Shown: piece by piece, positions 9,235 to 15,712 of the stretch
How the letters are laid out: every line of letters begins with the position of its first letter
Position numbering within the stretch: position 1 is the first letter of the stretch
Assembly: GCA_963817905.1 (NCBI GenBank)
Contig: CAWFPS010000003.1
Coordinates: forward strand, 1 to 64,000
From: VRUE01 sp963817905
GTDB lineage: Bacteria > Actinomycetota > Thermoleophilia > Solirubrobacterales > 70-9
Direction: 5' to 3'
Length of the DNA: 64,000 nt
The notes under the pieces: model-generated
What the model was told of the DNA's origin: nothing
The model's database searches: none
What the model saw: the letters and a program-made list of their open reading frames with translations, nothing else
Translations under genes and position numbers: made by a program

Positions 9235-9500
9235 TCAGTCCTGGGCGTTGCCCGCCGCAACCGACTGCCTGGGCCGACATTGCGTCGGACGGTGGCGACG
9301 CCTGCGGGCTGTGCAGCAGGTCGGCGATGTCCTCGTCGACGCCCGCCATCCAGTCGCTGGCGAACAGGATCTGGTTCTGCCGGGCGATCGGGCCCTCGAA
9401 GCGGATCACCGCATCGACCCAGGGCGCAAAGCGCGCCTTGACCGGGAATTCCGGGTCGGCGCAGTTCTGACTACCGCAATAGGTGATGGTACCATCAATG
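9235..9500 (-). pseudogene. Interior fragment of a phospholipase D/cardiolipin synthase
   Basis: The minus strand encodes DGTITYCGSQNCADPEF, then WVDAVIRFEGPIARQNQILF and ASDWMAG, the inter-domain stretch typical of cardiolipin synthase/PLD proteins. There is no start, no stop of its own and no HKD motif in this piece. It runs directly into the porin terminator on one side and into a YihY fragment on the other. Best explained as a short foreign piece at a chimeric join. Confidence 0.6.
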
Positions 9501-9770
9501 ACGACGATAGGTCAGCGAGACGCCGATCAGCAACGGCCCCAGCGTGATGATGGCCCAGTAGACCAGGATCCGCTTGCTCCAGCGGCGCTCGCCGCGTACC
9601 CGCCAGATGCGGTTGAACACGCGCTCGATCAGGTTCATCATCGTGATCGACGTGAAGATCAGCGCCACCGCGCCCACCGCCGACAGCCGCGTGGCCTTCG
9701 AGGCGAACAACGTCAGGTAATTCAGGATGGTGGTGGAAATCGACTTCGGCATCACGCTCTGCACGAAGTC
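9501..9770 (-). pseudogene. Interior fragment of a YihY/BrkB membrane protein
   Basis: The minus strand encodes DFVQSVMPKS, then ATRLSAVGAVALIFTSI, NLIERVFNRIWRVRGERRW and YWAIITLGPLLIGVSLT. This is the central part of the YihY/BrkB (UPF0761) family as seen in beta/gammaproteobacteria. Both gene ends are missing: at ~9505 the family sequence stops abruptly, and at ~9770 it meets the actinobacterial HTH gene. The piece is similar in size to the neighbouring PLD fragment. Confidence 0.65.
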
Positions 9771-10066
9771 TCATCCCTGCCTTCCACGTGGTCGATGCCG
9801 AGAAATTCGACGAGCATCTGCCGAGTCCGAGCCCTGACGGCGTGCTGACCGCTCTCGACCCGAGAAACCGTCGCGGCCGTCGTGCCGATCCGAGCCCCCA
9901 GCTCCGCCTGCGTCAGGCCAAGCTCGCCGCGACGTTTGATGACGAGTCGGGCAAGTGCATCGTAGGGCGCGAGTCGTTCGTGCTCGGCTCGGAACTCAGG
10001 GTCCTCGAGGGACTCCTGAATGTCGTCGGACACGGCCGTCCCGATGGGGCTGATTCCCGCGCTCAT
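9752..10066 (-). CDS. XRE-family HTH regulator, 3' end lost at join
   Basis: The start MSAGISPIG lies 31 bases after the HEPN-like gene on the same strand. Around residues 40-95 is a standard HTH_3 domain: RGELGLTQAELGARIGTTAA then VSRVESGQHAVRARTRQML. The N-terminal EDPEFRAEHERLAPYDALARL is typical of antitoxin/regulator members with a HigA-like layout. The last ~6 codons lie in the foreign YihY piece, so the true C-terminus is missing. It is likely the autoregulator of the upstream toxin-antitoxin-like operon. Confidence 0.7.
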   Translation of the reverse strand: MSAGISPIGTAVSDDIQESLEDPEFRAEHERLAPYDALARLVIKRRGELGLTQAELGARIGTTAATVSRVESGQHAVRARTRQMLVEFLGIDHVEGRDETSCRA

Positions 10067-10097
10067 CGTCTGGATGTTACGGCCGGCGCCGCCAGTT

Positions 10098-10520
10098 CTA
10101 CCGGCGCATGATCTCCTCGGCGAACTCGACGAGATGCCGAGCCTGGCGCAGAGATCGCTTGAGCTGTGCCGCACTTACGTCAATGAAGCCGTAGTGGGCG
10201 GTGTCCTTGATCTCGATCAACTGGCGCAGCTGGCTGGCCGCTCGTTTGCCGCCGGGAGTGATCTGTTCGAGCAGCAGCTCGGCATCGTGATGGTTGTCGG
10301 AACGGGAACGTTTCCCGAGCTCCTTGCAGCAGGCGGCATCGGCAGCTGCGATCCCAGCAAGGATTGCGACGGAGGCGGCCACACTTCCATACTCAAGTGA
10401 GGGATCGCTCACGTCCGCAGCCAGCTCAGCGACCTCGAGGAAGCTCCTAGCGTGCCCGAGGCGCTGTCGCGCCTGGGGCTCTCCGCACGCCTGGGTCCGC
10501 GGCTGCTTGCGCGCCATCAC
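10098..10520 (-). CDS. HEPN-like domain protein (putative toxin partner)
   Basis: A 140-residue all-helical protein. The pattern AASVAILAGIAAADAACCKEL, then HHDAELLLEQI, LRQLIEIKDTAHYGF and RQARHLVEFAEEI matches HEPN-type proteins. These pair with MNT nucleotidyltransferases and often act as RNases. The canonical R-x4-6-H is not clean here; a K...AHY is present instead, so activity is uncertain. It overlaps the MNT gene by 4 bases, implying translational coupling. Confidence 0.7.
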   Translation of the reverse strand: MMARKQPRTQACGEPQARQRLGHARSFLEVAELAADVSDPSLEYGSVAASVAILAGIAAADAACCKELGKRSRSDNHHDAELLLEQITPGGKRAASQLRQLIEIKDTAHYGFIDVSAAQLKRSLRQARHLVEFAEEIMRR

Positions 10521-11134
10521 AGTCGCCTGAGGAGCTTGCGCGTGTCTTCACCGGCGAGGTCGACGGCGTCCTCGCTGACCTCTTCCACGACGGGCGGACG
10601 GTCTTTGCGCAGTCGCGGAAGCTCGCCCTCGGAGACCTCGGCGATGCCGGCGTTGTTGCCGGTCCAGCGGCGCACCGAGTCAGCGAGTTCGTCGAGTTGA
10701 TCGCGCCAGGCCGGGTCCTCGGGGTCGAGATCGGCGGGCCGCACGATTAGAAGGTCGATGTCACTGCTCGTGTCGCCGTCGCCGCGAGCCGCGCTGCCGA
10801 AGAGGGAGGCGTGAACGGGCGCAGGCTCCCAAGCGCCGATCACCTTGCGAAGCCGGCGGATTAGCTCAGTTCGCGCCCCCGCCATCTGCTCGACGGTCGG
10901 AGCCAGCAGGTGATCGCGATTCAGCTCGTAGAGGAAGGTCCGGCCCACGTCCTCGCGGTCGACCAGGCCGTGCTCGACGAGGCGGTCGAGAACGTGCTGG
11001 ACGCCCGTGTTGGAGCGCCCCGCCCGACGAGCCAGCTCACGCCCGCTGCGAGGCTTGGTAGAACCTGCCAGCACGACGAGCACGTCGGCGTCGACGCTTG
11101 AAGATATGGCCGTAAAGGGTTTCGAGACATCCAT
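10517..11134 (-). CDS. Winged-helix plus MNT nucleotidyltransferase (putative antitoxin)
   Basis: A 205-residue protein. Residues ~15-85 form a winged helix (SGRELARRAGRSNTGVQHVL, DRLVEHGLVDRE). Residues ~110-150 carry the minimal nucleotidyltransferase motif HASLFGSAARGDGDTSSDID, with GS and DxD. MNT proteins of HEPN/MNT pairs act as antitoxins, in known cases by AMPylating the HEPN toxin. First gene of a three-gene minus-strand operon. The fused DNA-binding domain suggests self-repression. A cluster of TAGGTCA/TAGATCA-like repeats lies just upstream (~11145-11200) and could be its operator. Confidence 0.82.
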   Translation of the reverse strand: MDVSKPFTAISSSVDADVLVVLAGSTKPRSGRELARRAGRSNTGVQHVLDRLVEHGLVDREDVGRTFLYELNRDHLLAPTVEQMAGARTELIRRLRKVIGAWEPAPVHASLFGSAARGDGDTSSDIDLLIVRPADLDPEDPAWRDQLDELADSVRRWTGNNAGIAEVSEGELPRLRKDRPPVVEEVSEDAVDLAGEDTRKLLRRL

Positions 11135-11139
11135 CGCGA

Positions 11140-11205
11140 GTGTCCTAAACTTAGATCAGATGGACTAAATATAGGTCACTTGACCTACATCTAGGTCAAT
11201 GCACG
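11140..11205. promoter_or_regulatory. Repeated TAGGTCA-like motifs upstream of the MNT operon
   Basis: Within ~60 bases upstream of the MNT start are several near-identical short words (TTAGATCA, ATAGGTCA, TTGACC, CTAGGTCA) spaced about one helical turn apart. This looks like a multi-site operator. The winged-helix domain of the MNT protein or the XRE protein are the obvious candidates to bind it; that link is inference. Confidence 0.4.
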
Positions 11206-11226
11206 CAACGTGGGGGCAGTCGTTCA

Positions 11227-12510
11227 TCAGGCCGCCGGCCGAGCCGATGGCACAGGCGGACCCGTCGAGGCTTCGCGCAAGGCCGTTGAGAGCTTTTCGG
11301 CTGCGTCCACCTGGGGGACGTGGTGGACGTAGATCATCGTCGTCGCGATGTCGGCGTGGCCCATGTACGCCTTGACGTCGGTGAGCGGGAAGACCTGGAC
11401 GGCGAGGGTCCCGAAGCTGTGGCGGAGGTCGTGGAAGCGGATGTGCTTGAGGCCGGCTGCTTTGAGAGCCGCATAGAAGCGGCGGCGCAGGGCGCTGTCC
11501 TCGATGTGCTCGCCGCTCGGATTGACGAAGACGAGATCCTCTTCGCCGGTCCAGCCGTTACGGCGGCTGAGCTGGTCGAGCGCAACGGCCACCTGGTCGA
11601 TCATCGGGACGCTGCGGACCCGGCCCGACTTCGGCGCCTCCTCGTTGCGCATCACGTAGGAGTGGCGGACGTGGATCAAGCGCTTGCCGAAATCGAGGTC
11701 GCGCCAGCGCAGGCTGCGCAACTCGCCGAGGCGCAGGCCGGCGTAGGCAGCGGTGAGGAAGATCGTCGCGTCCTGCTGGTCCTGCTCGCGCAGCCTCGCC
11801 CGCCACTCGAAGCCGGTCGGGTGCTTGGGCGGCTTGCGGTGACGACCCTCGCGCGCCGCCCGCGCCAGCGCCTCCACCTCCGCTGCCGAGAGCACGTCGA
11901 AGTCGCCGGAACGGGTCACCGGCTGGCGCTCGGCCCAGGCGGCGGCGTTCGCCGTGAGGCCATAGGTTCGCTGCGCTCGCTTGAGGATGCTGTGCATGAC
12001 CCCGAGGTACTTGTTGATCGTCCGCGCCGAGAGGCCCTCGCCGTCGGCGATGCCTCCCGCCGCGACCAGCTCGACCCGCCAGTTGTCGATGCGCTGCGTC
12101 GTGACCGCCTCAAGCGCCAGCTCGCCGAAGTCGGGGAGCAATCGCCGCTCGACGATCCAGCGGTAGTCGGCGATCGTCGACGGCCGCCGCTTGCGGTCGT
12201 GCTCGACATATCGCAGCCACTCCCGCGCCGCCTCGGCGAAGGTGACCGTGCTGGCGAGGCGGGGCTGGCTGGTGATCCTGTGGCGCCGGGCGTCGGCGAG
12301 GATCGCATCGAGCTCGCGCTGGGCGCCCTGCTTGGTCAGGTACCCCTCGGCAGGCCTCCCCCGCTTCGTCCACGCCTTGCCGAGCACGGCCTGGTGCTGG
12401 CCCTCGCCGTCGCGCCACTTCGCCATCCAGCGGTCGCCCGACTCCCGTTTGCGGCGGAAGACGTGGCCGCTGATCGGGGCTTCGCGGAAGACGATCGAGG
12501 AGGAACTCAT
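11227..12510 (-). CDS. int: Tyrosine recombinase (phage-type integrase)
   Basis: A 427-residue integrase. An N-terminal arm-binding-like part (SGHVFRRKRESGDRWMAKWR) precedes a core-binding SAM-like domain (residues ~75-180, FAEAAREWLRYVEHDRKRRP). The catalytic domain shows Arg in AGLRLGELRSLRW, HDLRHSFGTLA with the second Arg, the GHADIATTMIYVHH block and its nucleophile Tyr. All key residues are visible, so it is probably active. It starts ~140 bases from a truncated tRNA 3' end, the usual arrangement for an integrating element. The start ATG 12510 is the first Met of the frame. Confidence 0.92.
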   Translation of the reverse strand: MSSSSIVFREAPISGHVFRRKRESGDRWMAKWRDGEGQHQAVLGKAWTKRGRPAEGYLTKQGAQRELDAILADARRHRITSQPRLASTVTFAEAAREWLRYVEHDRKRRPSTIADYRWIVERRLLPDFGELALEAVTTQRIDNWRVELVAAGGIADGEGLSARTINKYLGVMHSILKRAQRTYGLTANAAAWAERQPVTRSGDFDVLSAAEVEALARAAREGRHRKPPKHPTGFEWRARLREQDQQDATIFLTAAYAGLRLGELRSLRWRDLDFGKRLIHVRHSYVMRNEEAPKSGRVRSVPMIDQVAVALDQLSRRNGWTGEEDLVFVNPSGEHIEDSALRRRFYAALKAAGLKHIRFHDLRHSFGTLAVQVFPLTDVKAYMGHADIATTMIYVHHVPQVDAAEKLSTALREASTGPPVPSARPAA

Positions 12511-12534
12511 GCCTCCACCGTAGGCTGCTCACCG

Positions 12535-12600
12535 GACCGAAAAATGTGTCCCGAAATGTGTCCCCAACTAGGCAAAAACGTGCCCTTCGGGACACAACGA
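12535..12600. promoter_or_regulatory. Candidate integrase arm-type sites
   Basis: Between the integrase start and the att site, AATGTGTCCC occurs twice in tandem. TGTCCCGAA is mirrored by TTCGGGACA about 35 bases away. Short direct and inverted repeats in this position resemble arm-binding sites of tyrosine recombinases; assignment is by position only. Confidence 0.35.
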
Positions 12601-12648
12601 ACTGGACGATTTTCGGCTCTACAAAGCCAACTGGAGAGACAAGACGCC

Positions 12649-12691
12649 GATCATAATCCGCGTGTCGGGGGTTCGAGTCCCTCCTCCGGCA
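12649..12691 (+). repeat. tRNA 3'-end fragment, att site
   Basis: This is the 3' half of a tRNA: CAT anticodon loop remnant (TCATAATCCGC), variable loop, T arm GGGGG-TTCGAGT-CCCTC, and 3' acceptor strand CTCCGGC plus discriminator A. No matching 5' acceptor (GCCGGAG) or D arm precedes it. The break in the anticodon loop is where tRNA-targeting integrases cross over. Hence it is an att site from tRNA-Met or another CAT-anticodon tRNA. The element would lie to the left, with the integrase. Confidence 0.7.
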
Positions 12692-12768
12692 TGGCTTCTC
12701 TGCCTGTAAATCGACAGATTCATCCTCATCCTCTCAGGGGATTTGGTCTCCATCGAAGCCGGGGCGGT

Positions 12769-13050
12769 TCAGGTCGCCGGCGAGGGTCTTGGCGTCGGTA
12801 GCTCCTCGCGGCGGACGGCCTGGAGGCCGCTGCGCTTGCAGACGACGATCCTGCCACTGGTTCCGATTCCCGGCCACACCTCGACCAGCCCGGCCTCACG
12901 TAGCCGCCGCTCCCTCGCCGCCGTCACCGCCCTCGCCGTTCCCGCCCATATCGCCACCGCTTTCCTCGGCACCACCCCGTAGCGCGCTATGAACTCCAGC
13001 ACCTCCAGGTCCCTTTGGCTGATCCTTCCCGTTCTCCTCTTTCCCGGCAT
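12769..13050 (-). pseudogene. Replication-relaxation-like winged-helix protein, truncated
   Basis: About 94 codons read MPGKRRTGRISQRDLEVLEF, then ARYGVVPRKAVAIWAG, RERRLREAGLVEVWPG and GRIVVCKRSGLQAVRRE before a stop. This is the N-terminal winged helix typical of 'replication-relaxation' proteins on actinobacterial plasmids and integrative elements, which are normally much longer. The 3' part is missing, ending ~80 bases from the att site. Most likely a remnant of a mobile element. Confidence 0.5.
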
Positions 13051-13087
13051 CTCTGCTCTTGAGACGTTCCCCCGGCCCGTTCCGATA

Positions 13088-13217
13088 CCGCAGCCACTTC
13101 GCCTCCCTCCGGTCCCTGCCCGACGACGCAGCCGACCACACGCGCTCACATGGTGGGTGTGTGTGGTCGGCTGCGTCCAAAGGGCTCAAACCCGCTTGGG
13201 AGGCGAAGTGGCTGCGG
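13088..13217. repeat. Nested inverted repeat
   Basis: Two perfect inverted repeats share one centre. Outer arms are 19 bp (13088-13106 and 13199-13217); inner arms are 17 bp (13125-13141 and 13161-13177). Together they could form a ~130-base cruciform. It lies between the winged-helix remnant and the 281-residue gene. No coding explanation. Confidence 0.8.
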
Positions 13218-13280
13218 ACTGAGGTTCTGGGGCTTTGTCTGGGGGAACGTCTGTAGCCGCGACCAGGGGCGTCAGGGCGA

Positions 13281-14126
13281 CTACCGATCCCTCACGGCCA
13301 CAACGGCACGAATGGTCGCAAGGTAAACATGGAACATCCAGGCCAGCCACACCGGCTTGTCGTAGTCTCGCCGTTGGTCCGCCCGGCTATGGCGAATCGC
13401 GAACTCGTTCGCAATCCGAAAAAGATCGCGCTCGTCCTTGGAGAGCAGCTGCTCGTTGACCTCCGACCGCAGATGCTCCAGTGCATCAGCGAGCTGCTTA
13501 ACCGCGGCTCGCTGATCCTCGACCGTAGCCCGGCGACGAAGAAATAGGCCAAGTGCGTGCTCGACGGGATCCTTAATCTCGGCCTCGGCACCCGTTGGAA
13601 TCGGTTCGACGTAGAGTCCTCGATGCTGCTCGTCACGCTCAACCACATGCCCGATCGGAAGAAGTTCCAGAGATGGGCTGGTCAGCTGAAGAACCTCGTT
13701 GATTTCGTCGCGAAAGATCTTCTGCCCGGCCACCTTGTCGAACCCCTCGATGTCGATGCAATCGGGTGGACAGACCATGATCGGCTCTGCCACCACTTCG
13801 CCATGCAGCAGCTCTACAAGGTCGAGCAGCAGGTCCAAATCGAACGGCCGGAAGGCGGAGAGGGGCGGCTCGTCCGCCTCAAGAACGTAGTGCCCAAGGC
13901 CGGAGACTTTCAGCCTTGCCGTAAAAAACGATTCCGCATCCGGAATCGTCGGCTTCTCCTCGTCGGGCACAAGCCCTCGGTAGGACTGAAGACTCCCTTT
14001 GAAAAGCCAGTGGAAATCGCGAGCGCGGGCAATTTTCCTCCACAGGAGCAGGGCGAGATCGTCAACGCTGAGCTCCCGGGGACGGTCGTGTCGCTCCGAG
14101 TGGAGCTGGATGGGCGAGGAAGTCAC
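13281..14126 (-). CDS. Hypothetical protein of the accessory island
   Basis: A 281-residue soluble protein from a GTG start. The C-terminal region (LLSKDERDLFRIANEFAIRH then YDKPVWLAWMFHVYLATIRA) is the most conserved-looking part and recalls uncharacterised proteins seen in mobile elements. The middle contains PFDLDLLLDLVELLHGEVV. No catalytic motif recognised. It is divergent from the RelA/SpoT gene, with a perfect 19-bp palindrome in the shared gap. Confidence 0.6.
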   Translation of the reverse strand: MTSSPIQLHSERHDRPRELSVDDLALLLWRKIARARDFHWLFKGSLQSYRGLVPDEEKPTIPDAESFFTARLKVSGLGHYVLEADEPPLSAFRPFDLDLLLDLVELLHGEVVAEPIMVCPPDCIDIEGFDKVAGQKIFRDEINEVLQLTSPSLELLPIGHVVERDEQHRGLYVEPIPTGAEAEIKDPVEHALGLFLRRRATVEDQRAAVKQLADALEHLRSEVNEQLLSKDERDLFRIANEFAIRHSRADQRRDYDKPVWLAWMFHVYLATIRAVVAVRDR

Positions 14127-14134
14127 AACGCCAT

Positions 14135-14153
14135 TTTACGGGCGACCCGTAAA
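14135..14153. promoter_or_regulatory. Perfect palindrome, candidate operator
   Basis: TTTACGGG-CGA-CCCGTAAA, 8-bp arms with a 3-base centre, 8 bases upstream of the GTG start of the 281-residue gene and 88 bases upstream of the RelA/SpoT gene. The position in a divergent promoter region suggests a repressor site for one or both genes. Confidence 0.5.
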
Positions 14154-14240
14154 CGGAACCTCCGGACGCCGGCTCACCAGCTCTTCGCCCCTGCCCTGAA
14201 GCTGAGTCTCGCCGCCCGACGGGTCTTCTACCGTTGACCC

Positions 14241-14948
14241 ATGGCCTACAGCAAGAACCGGGTCGATCACGCAGGGCAACTCTTTGTCGACCATGTGCAT
14301 GCCGCCGCAGCCAGTAGCCGACGTGTGGGGCAACAGAACGCCGATCTAACCGAGGCGATCAAAATTATCGACTGGTGGCGAGGCGAGCACGCCAAACCGC
14401 TCTCGCGCGTCGCCGCAAACCTCCGCTACTACGCCAGCGCCGAGGGTGCGCCGGTCGTCGCCCAGCGATTGAAGAAGCGGCCGACCATAGTAGGCAAGCT
14501 CCTCCGTATGCCGGGGATGAATCTCGCCCGCATGGAGGACATCGGCGGCGTCCGAGCTGTGCTCCCCGACCAGGACGCCGCCAATCGCGTCGCGAGTCGC
14601 CTTCGGAAGAACTGGACGATCACGAGGTTTCGCAATTACGTGGCCGACCCAAAGCCTGACGGCTATCGAGCGCTTCATCTCATCAACCGAAACCGCGGCC
14701 GGCTGATCGAGATCCAGCTACGAACACCTCTCCAGGACACCTGGGCCAACGCCGTCGAGGTCGATTCGCGCCGGTTGTCTGCGGGTCTGAAGTTTGGCAG
14801 TGGACCCCGCCAACTCCTGGACTTCTATGTAGCCCTGGGAGAGCTTTGTGCGCAGGCAGACCAGGGCCTTCCAATCGATCCGGCTCTTTTCGAGCGCCTG
14901 AAGGACTTGGAGGCGCAAGCCGATACCCTCTGGAGAGAGAGCAATTGA
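14241..14948 (+). CDS. Single-domain RelA/SpoT synthetase-like protein (candidate toxSAS)
   Basis: A 235-residue protein with only the nucleotide pyrophosphokinase domain (no HD, TGS or ACT). Visible: an N-terminal WWRGEHAKPLSRVAANLRYY block; the ATP/G-loop region VAQRLKKRPTIVGKLLRM; MEDIGGVRAVL with the conserved Asp; KPDGYRALHLI; and IEIQLRTPLQDTWA with the catalytic Glu. Small alarmone synthetases either make (p)ppGpp/(p)ppApp or, as toxSAS toxins, pyrophosphorylate tRNA. The toxin reading is favoured by the overlapping small downstream gene and the island setting; a housekeeping alarmone role is less likely here. Confidence 0.85.
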   Translation: MAYSKNRVDHAGQLFVDHVHAAAASSRRVGQQNADLTEAIKIIDWWRGEHAKPLSRVAANLRYYASAEGAPVVAQRLKKRPTIVGKLLRMPGMNLARMEDIGGVRAVLPDQDAANRVASRLRKNWTITRFRNYVADPKPDGYRALHLINRNRGRLIEIQLRTPLQDTWANAVEVDSRRLSAGLKFGSGPRQLLDFYVALGELCAQADQGLPIDPALFERLKDLEAQADTLWRESN

Positions 14949-15199
14949 TGAGTCCGGACGAAATCAAGCACTTCCTGGTCAGCTACGACCTTGCCACGGG
15001 CAAGACCGAGGTTGAGTCTTTCGACATCGACTATGACGCCGCCCAGGCGGCCTACGCCGAAGCGGAGCGGGCAAACTCCGAGGACGAAAAGCTCGACGTC
15101 GTCCTCTTGAGCGCCGACTCGCTGGAGACGATCAAGCAGACGCATTCGAGCTACTTCAATGGCAGCGGCCGACAGATCGAGGAGCTTCTGCCGCGCTGA
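14948..15199 (+). CDS. Small acidic protein, candidate antitoxin of the RelA/SpoT protein
   Basis: An 83-residue protein whose ATG overlaps the RelA/SpoT stop (TGATG), so the two are translationally coupled. It is acidic (DIDYDAAQAAYAEAERANSE, EDEKLDVVLLSADS) and reads as a compact alpha/beta fold. Size, charge and coupling fit an antitoxin that neutralises the upstream enzyme; this is inference. No signal peptide or membrane segment. Sequence family not recognised. Confidence 0.7.
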   Translation: MSPDEIKHFLVSYDLATGKTEVESFDIDYDAAQAAYAEAERANSEDEKLDVVLLSADSLETIKQTHSSYFNGSGRQIEELLPR

Positions 15200-15704
15200 A
15201 GCTAGTCACCGGCTGCTCGGGGTGCCTCCCGCTCAAGCACCACGCCTACGAAGGGCAAGGAGAGTTTCACCGTGGTGGCAACAAGTCGGTCCCTCGCAGT
15301 GTTGAGCGAGCTCTCGAACTGATGCACCCCCGCGATTCGGTCCTTGAGCCGCACCTCGCCGGGGGGATCGCTGACGAGCACGTTTAACGCTGAAGCCATC
15401 TCCAGGATTGAGGAGCATTGGCTCCACAGATAGCGTATTGGCACCGGCCGCGACTTGCGGCATAAGATCCTCCGGCTCGACTGCTGCTACGTCGGCCGAG
15501 AGAATCCGCGTCTGGGCAGCAAACGCGACCTGTAGGGCCGTCTCGAAATCATCTCGGGCCAAGGGAGCATTGCCCGAGTTACTGACAGTTACCTCCACTA
15601 GATGTGGATCATCAACGGCATCGCCTTCATGCACGATTCCAATCCGGCCGCGACTCTCTCGACGCACAAGTTGAGTGACGGTCTCCTCAGGTATCGGGCT
15701 GGGG

Positions 15705-15712
15705 GAATTTAG
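15705..15712. repeat. Left target-site duplication of the IS
   Basis: GAATTTAG directly before the left terminal inverted repeat; the same eight bases follow the right terminal repeat at 17098-17105. Confidence 0.9.

Noticed and set aside
12649..12691. A functional tRNA-Met gene
   Set aside because: No 5' acceptor strand or D arm; the anticodon stem cannot pair (GCCGA against TCCGC).
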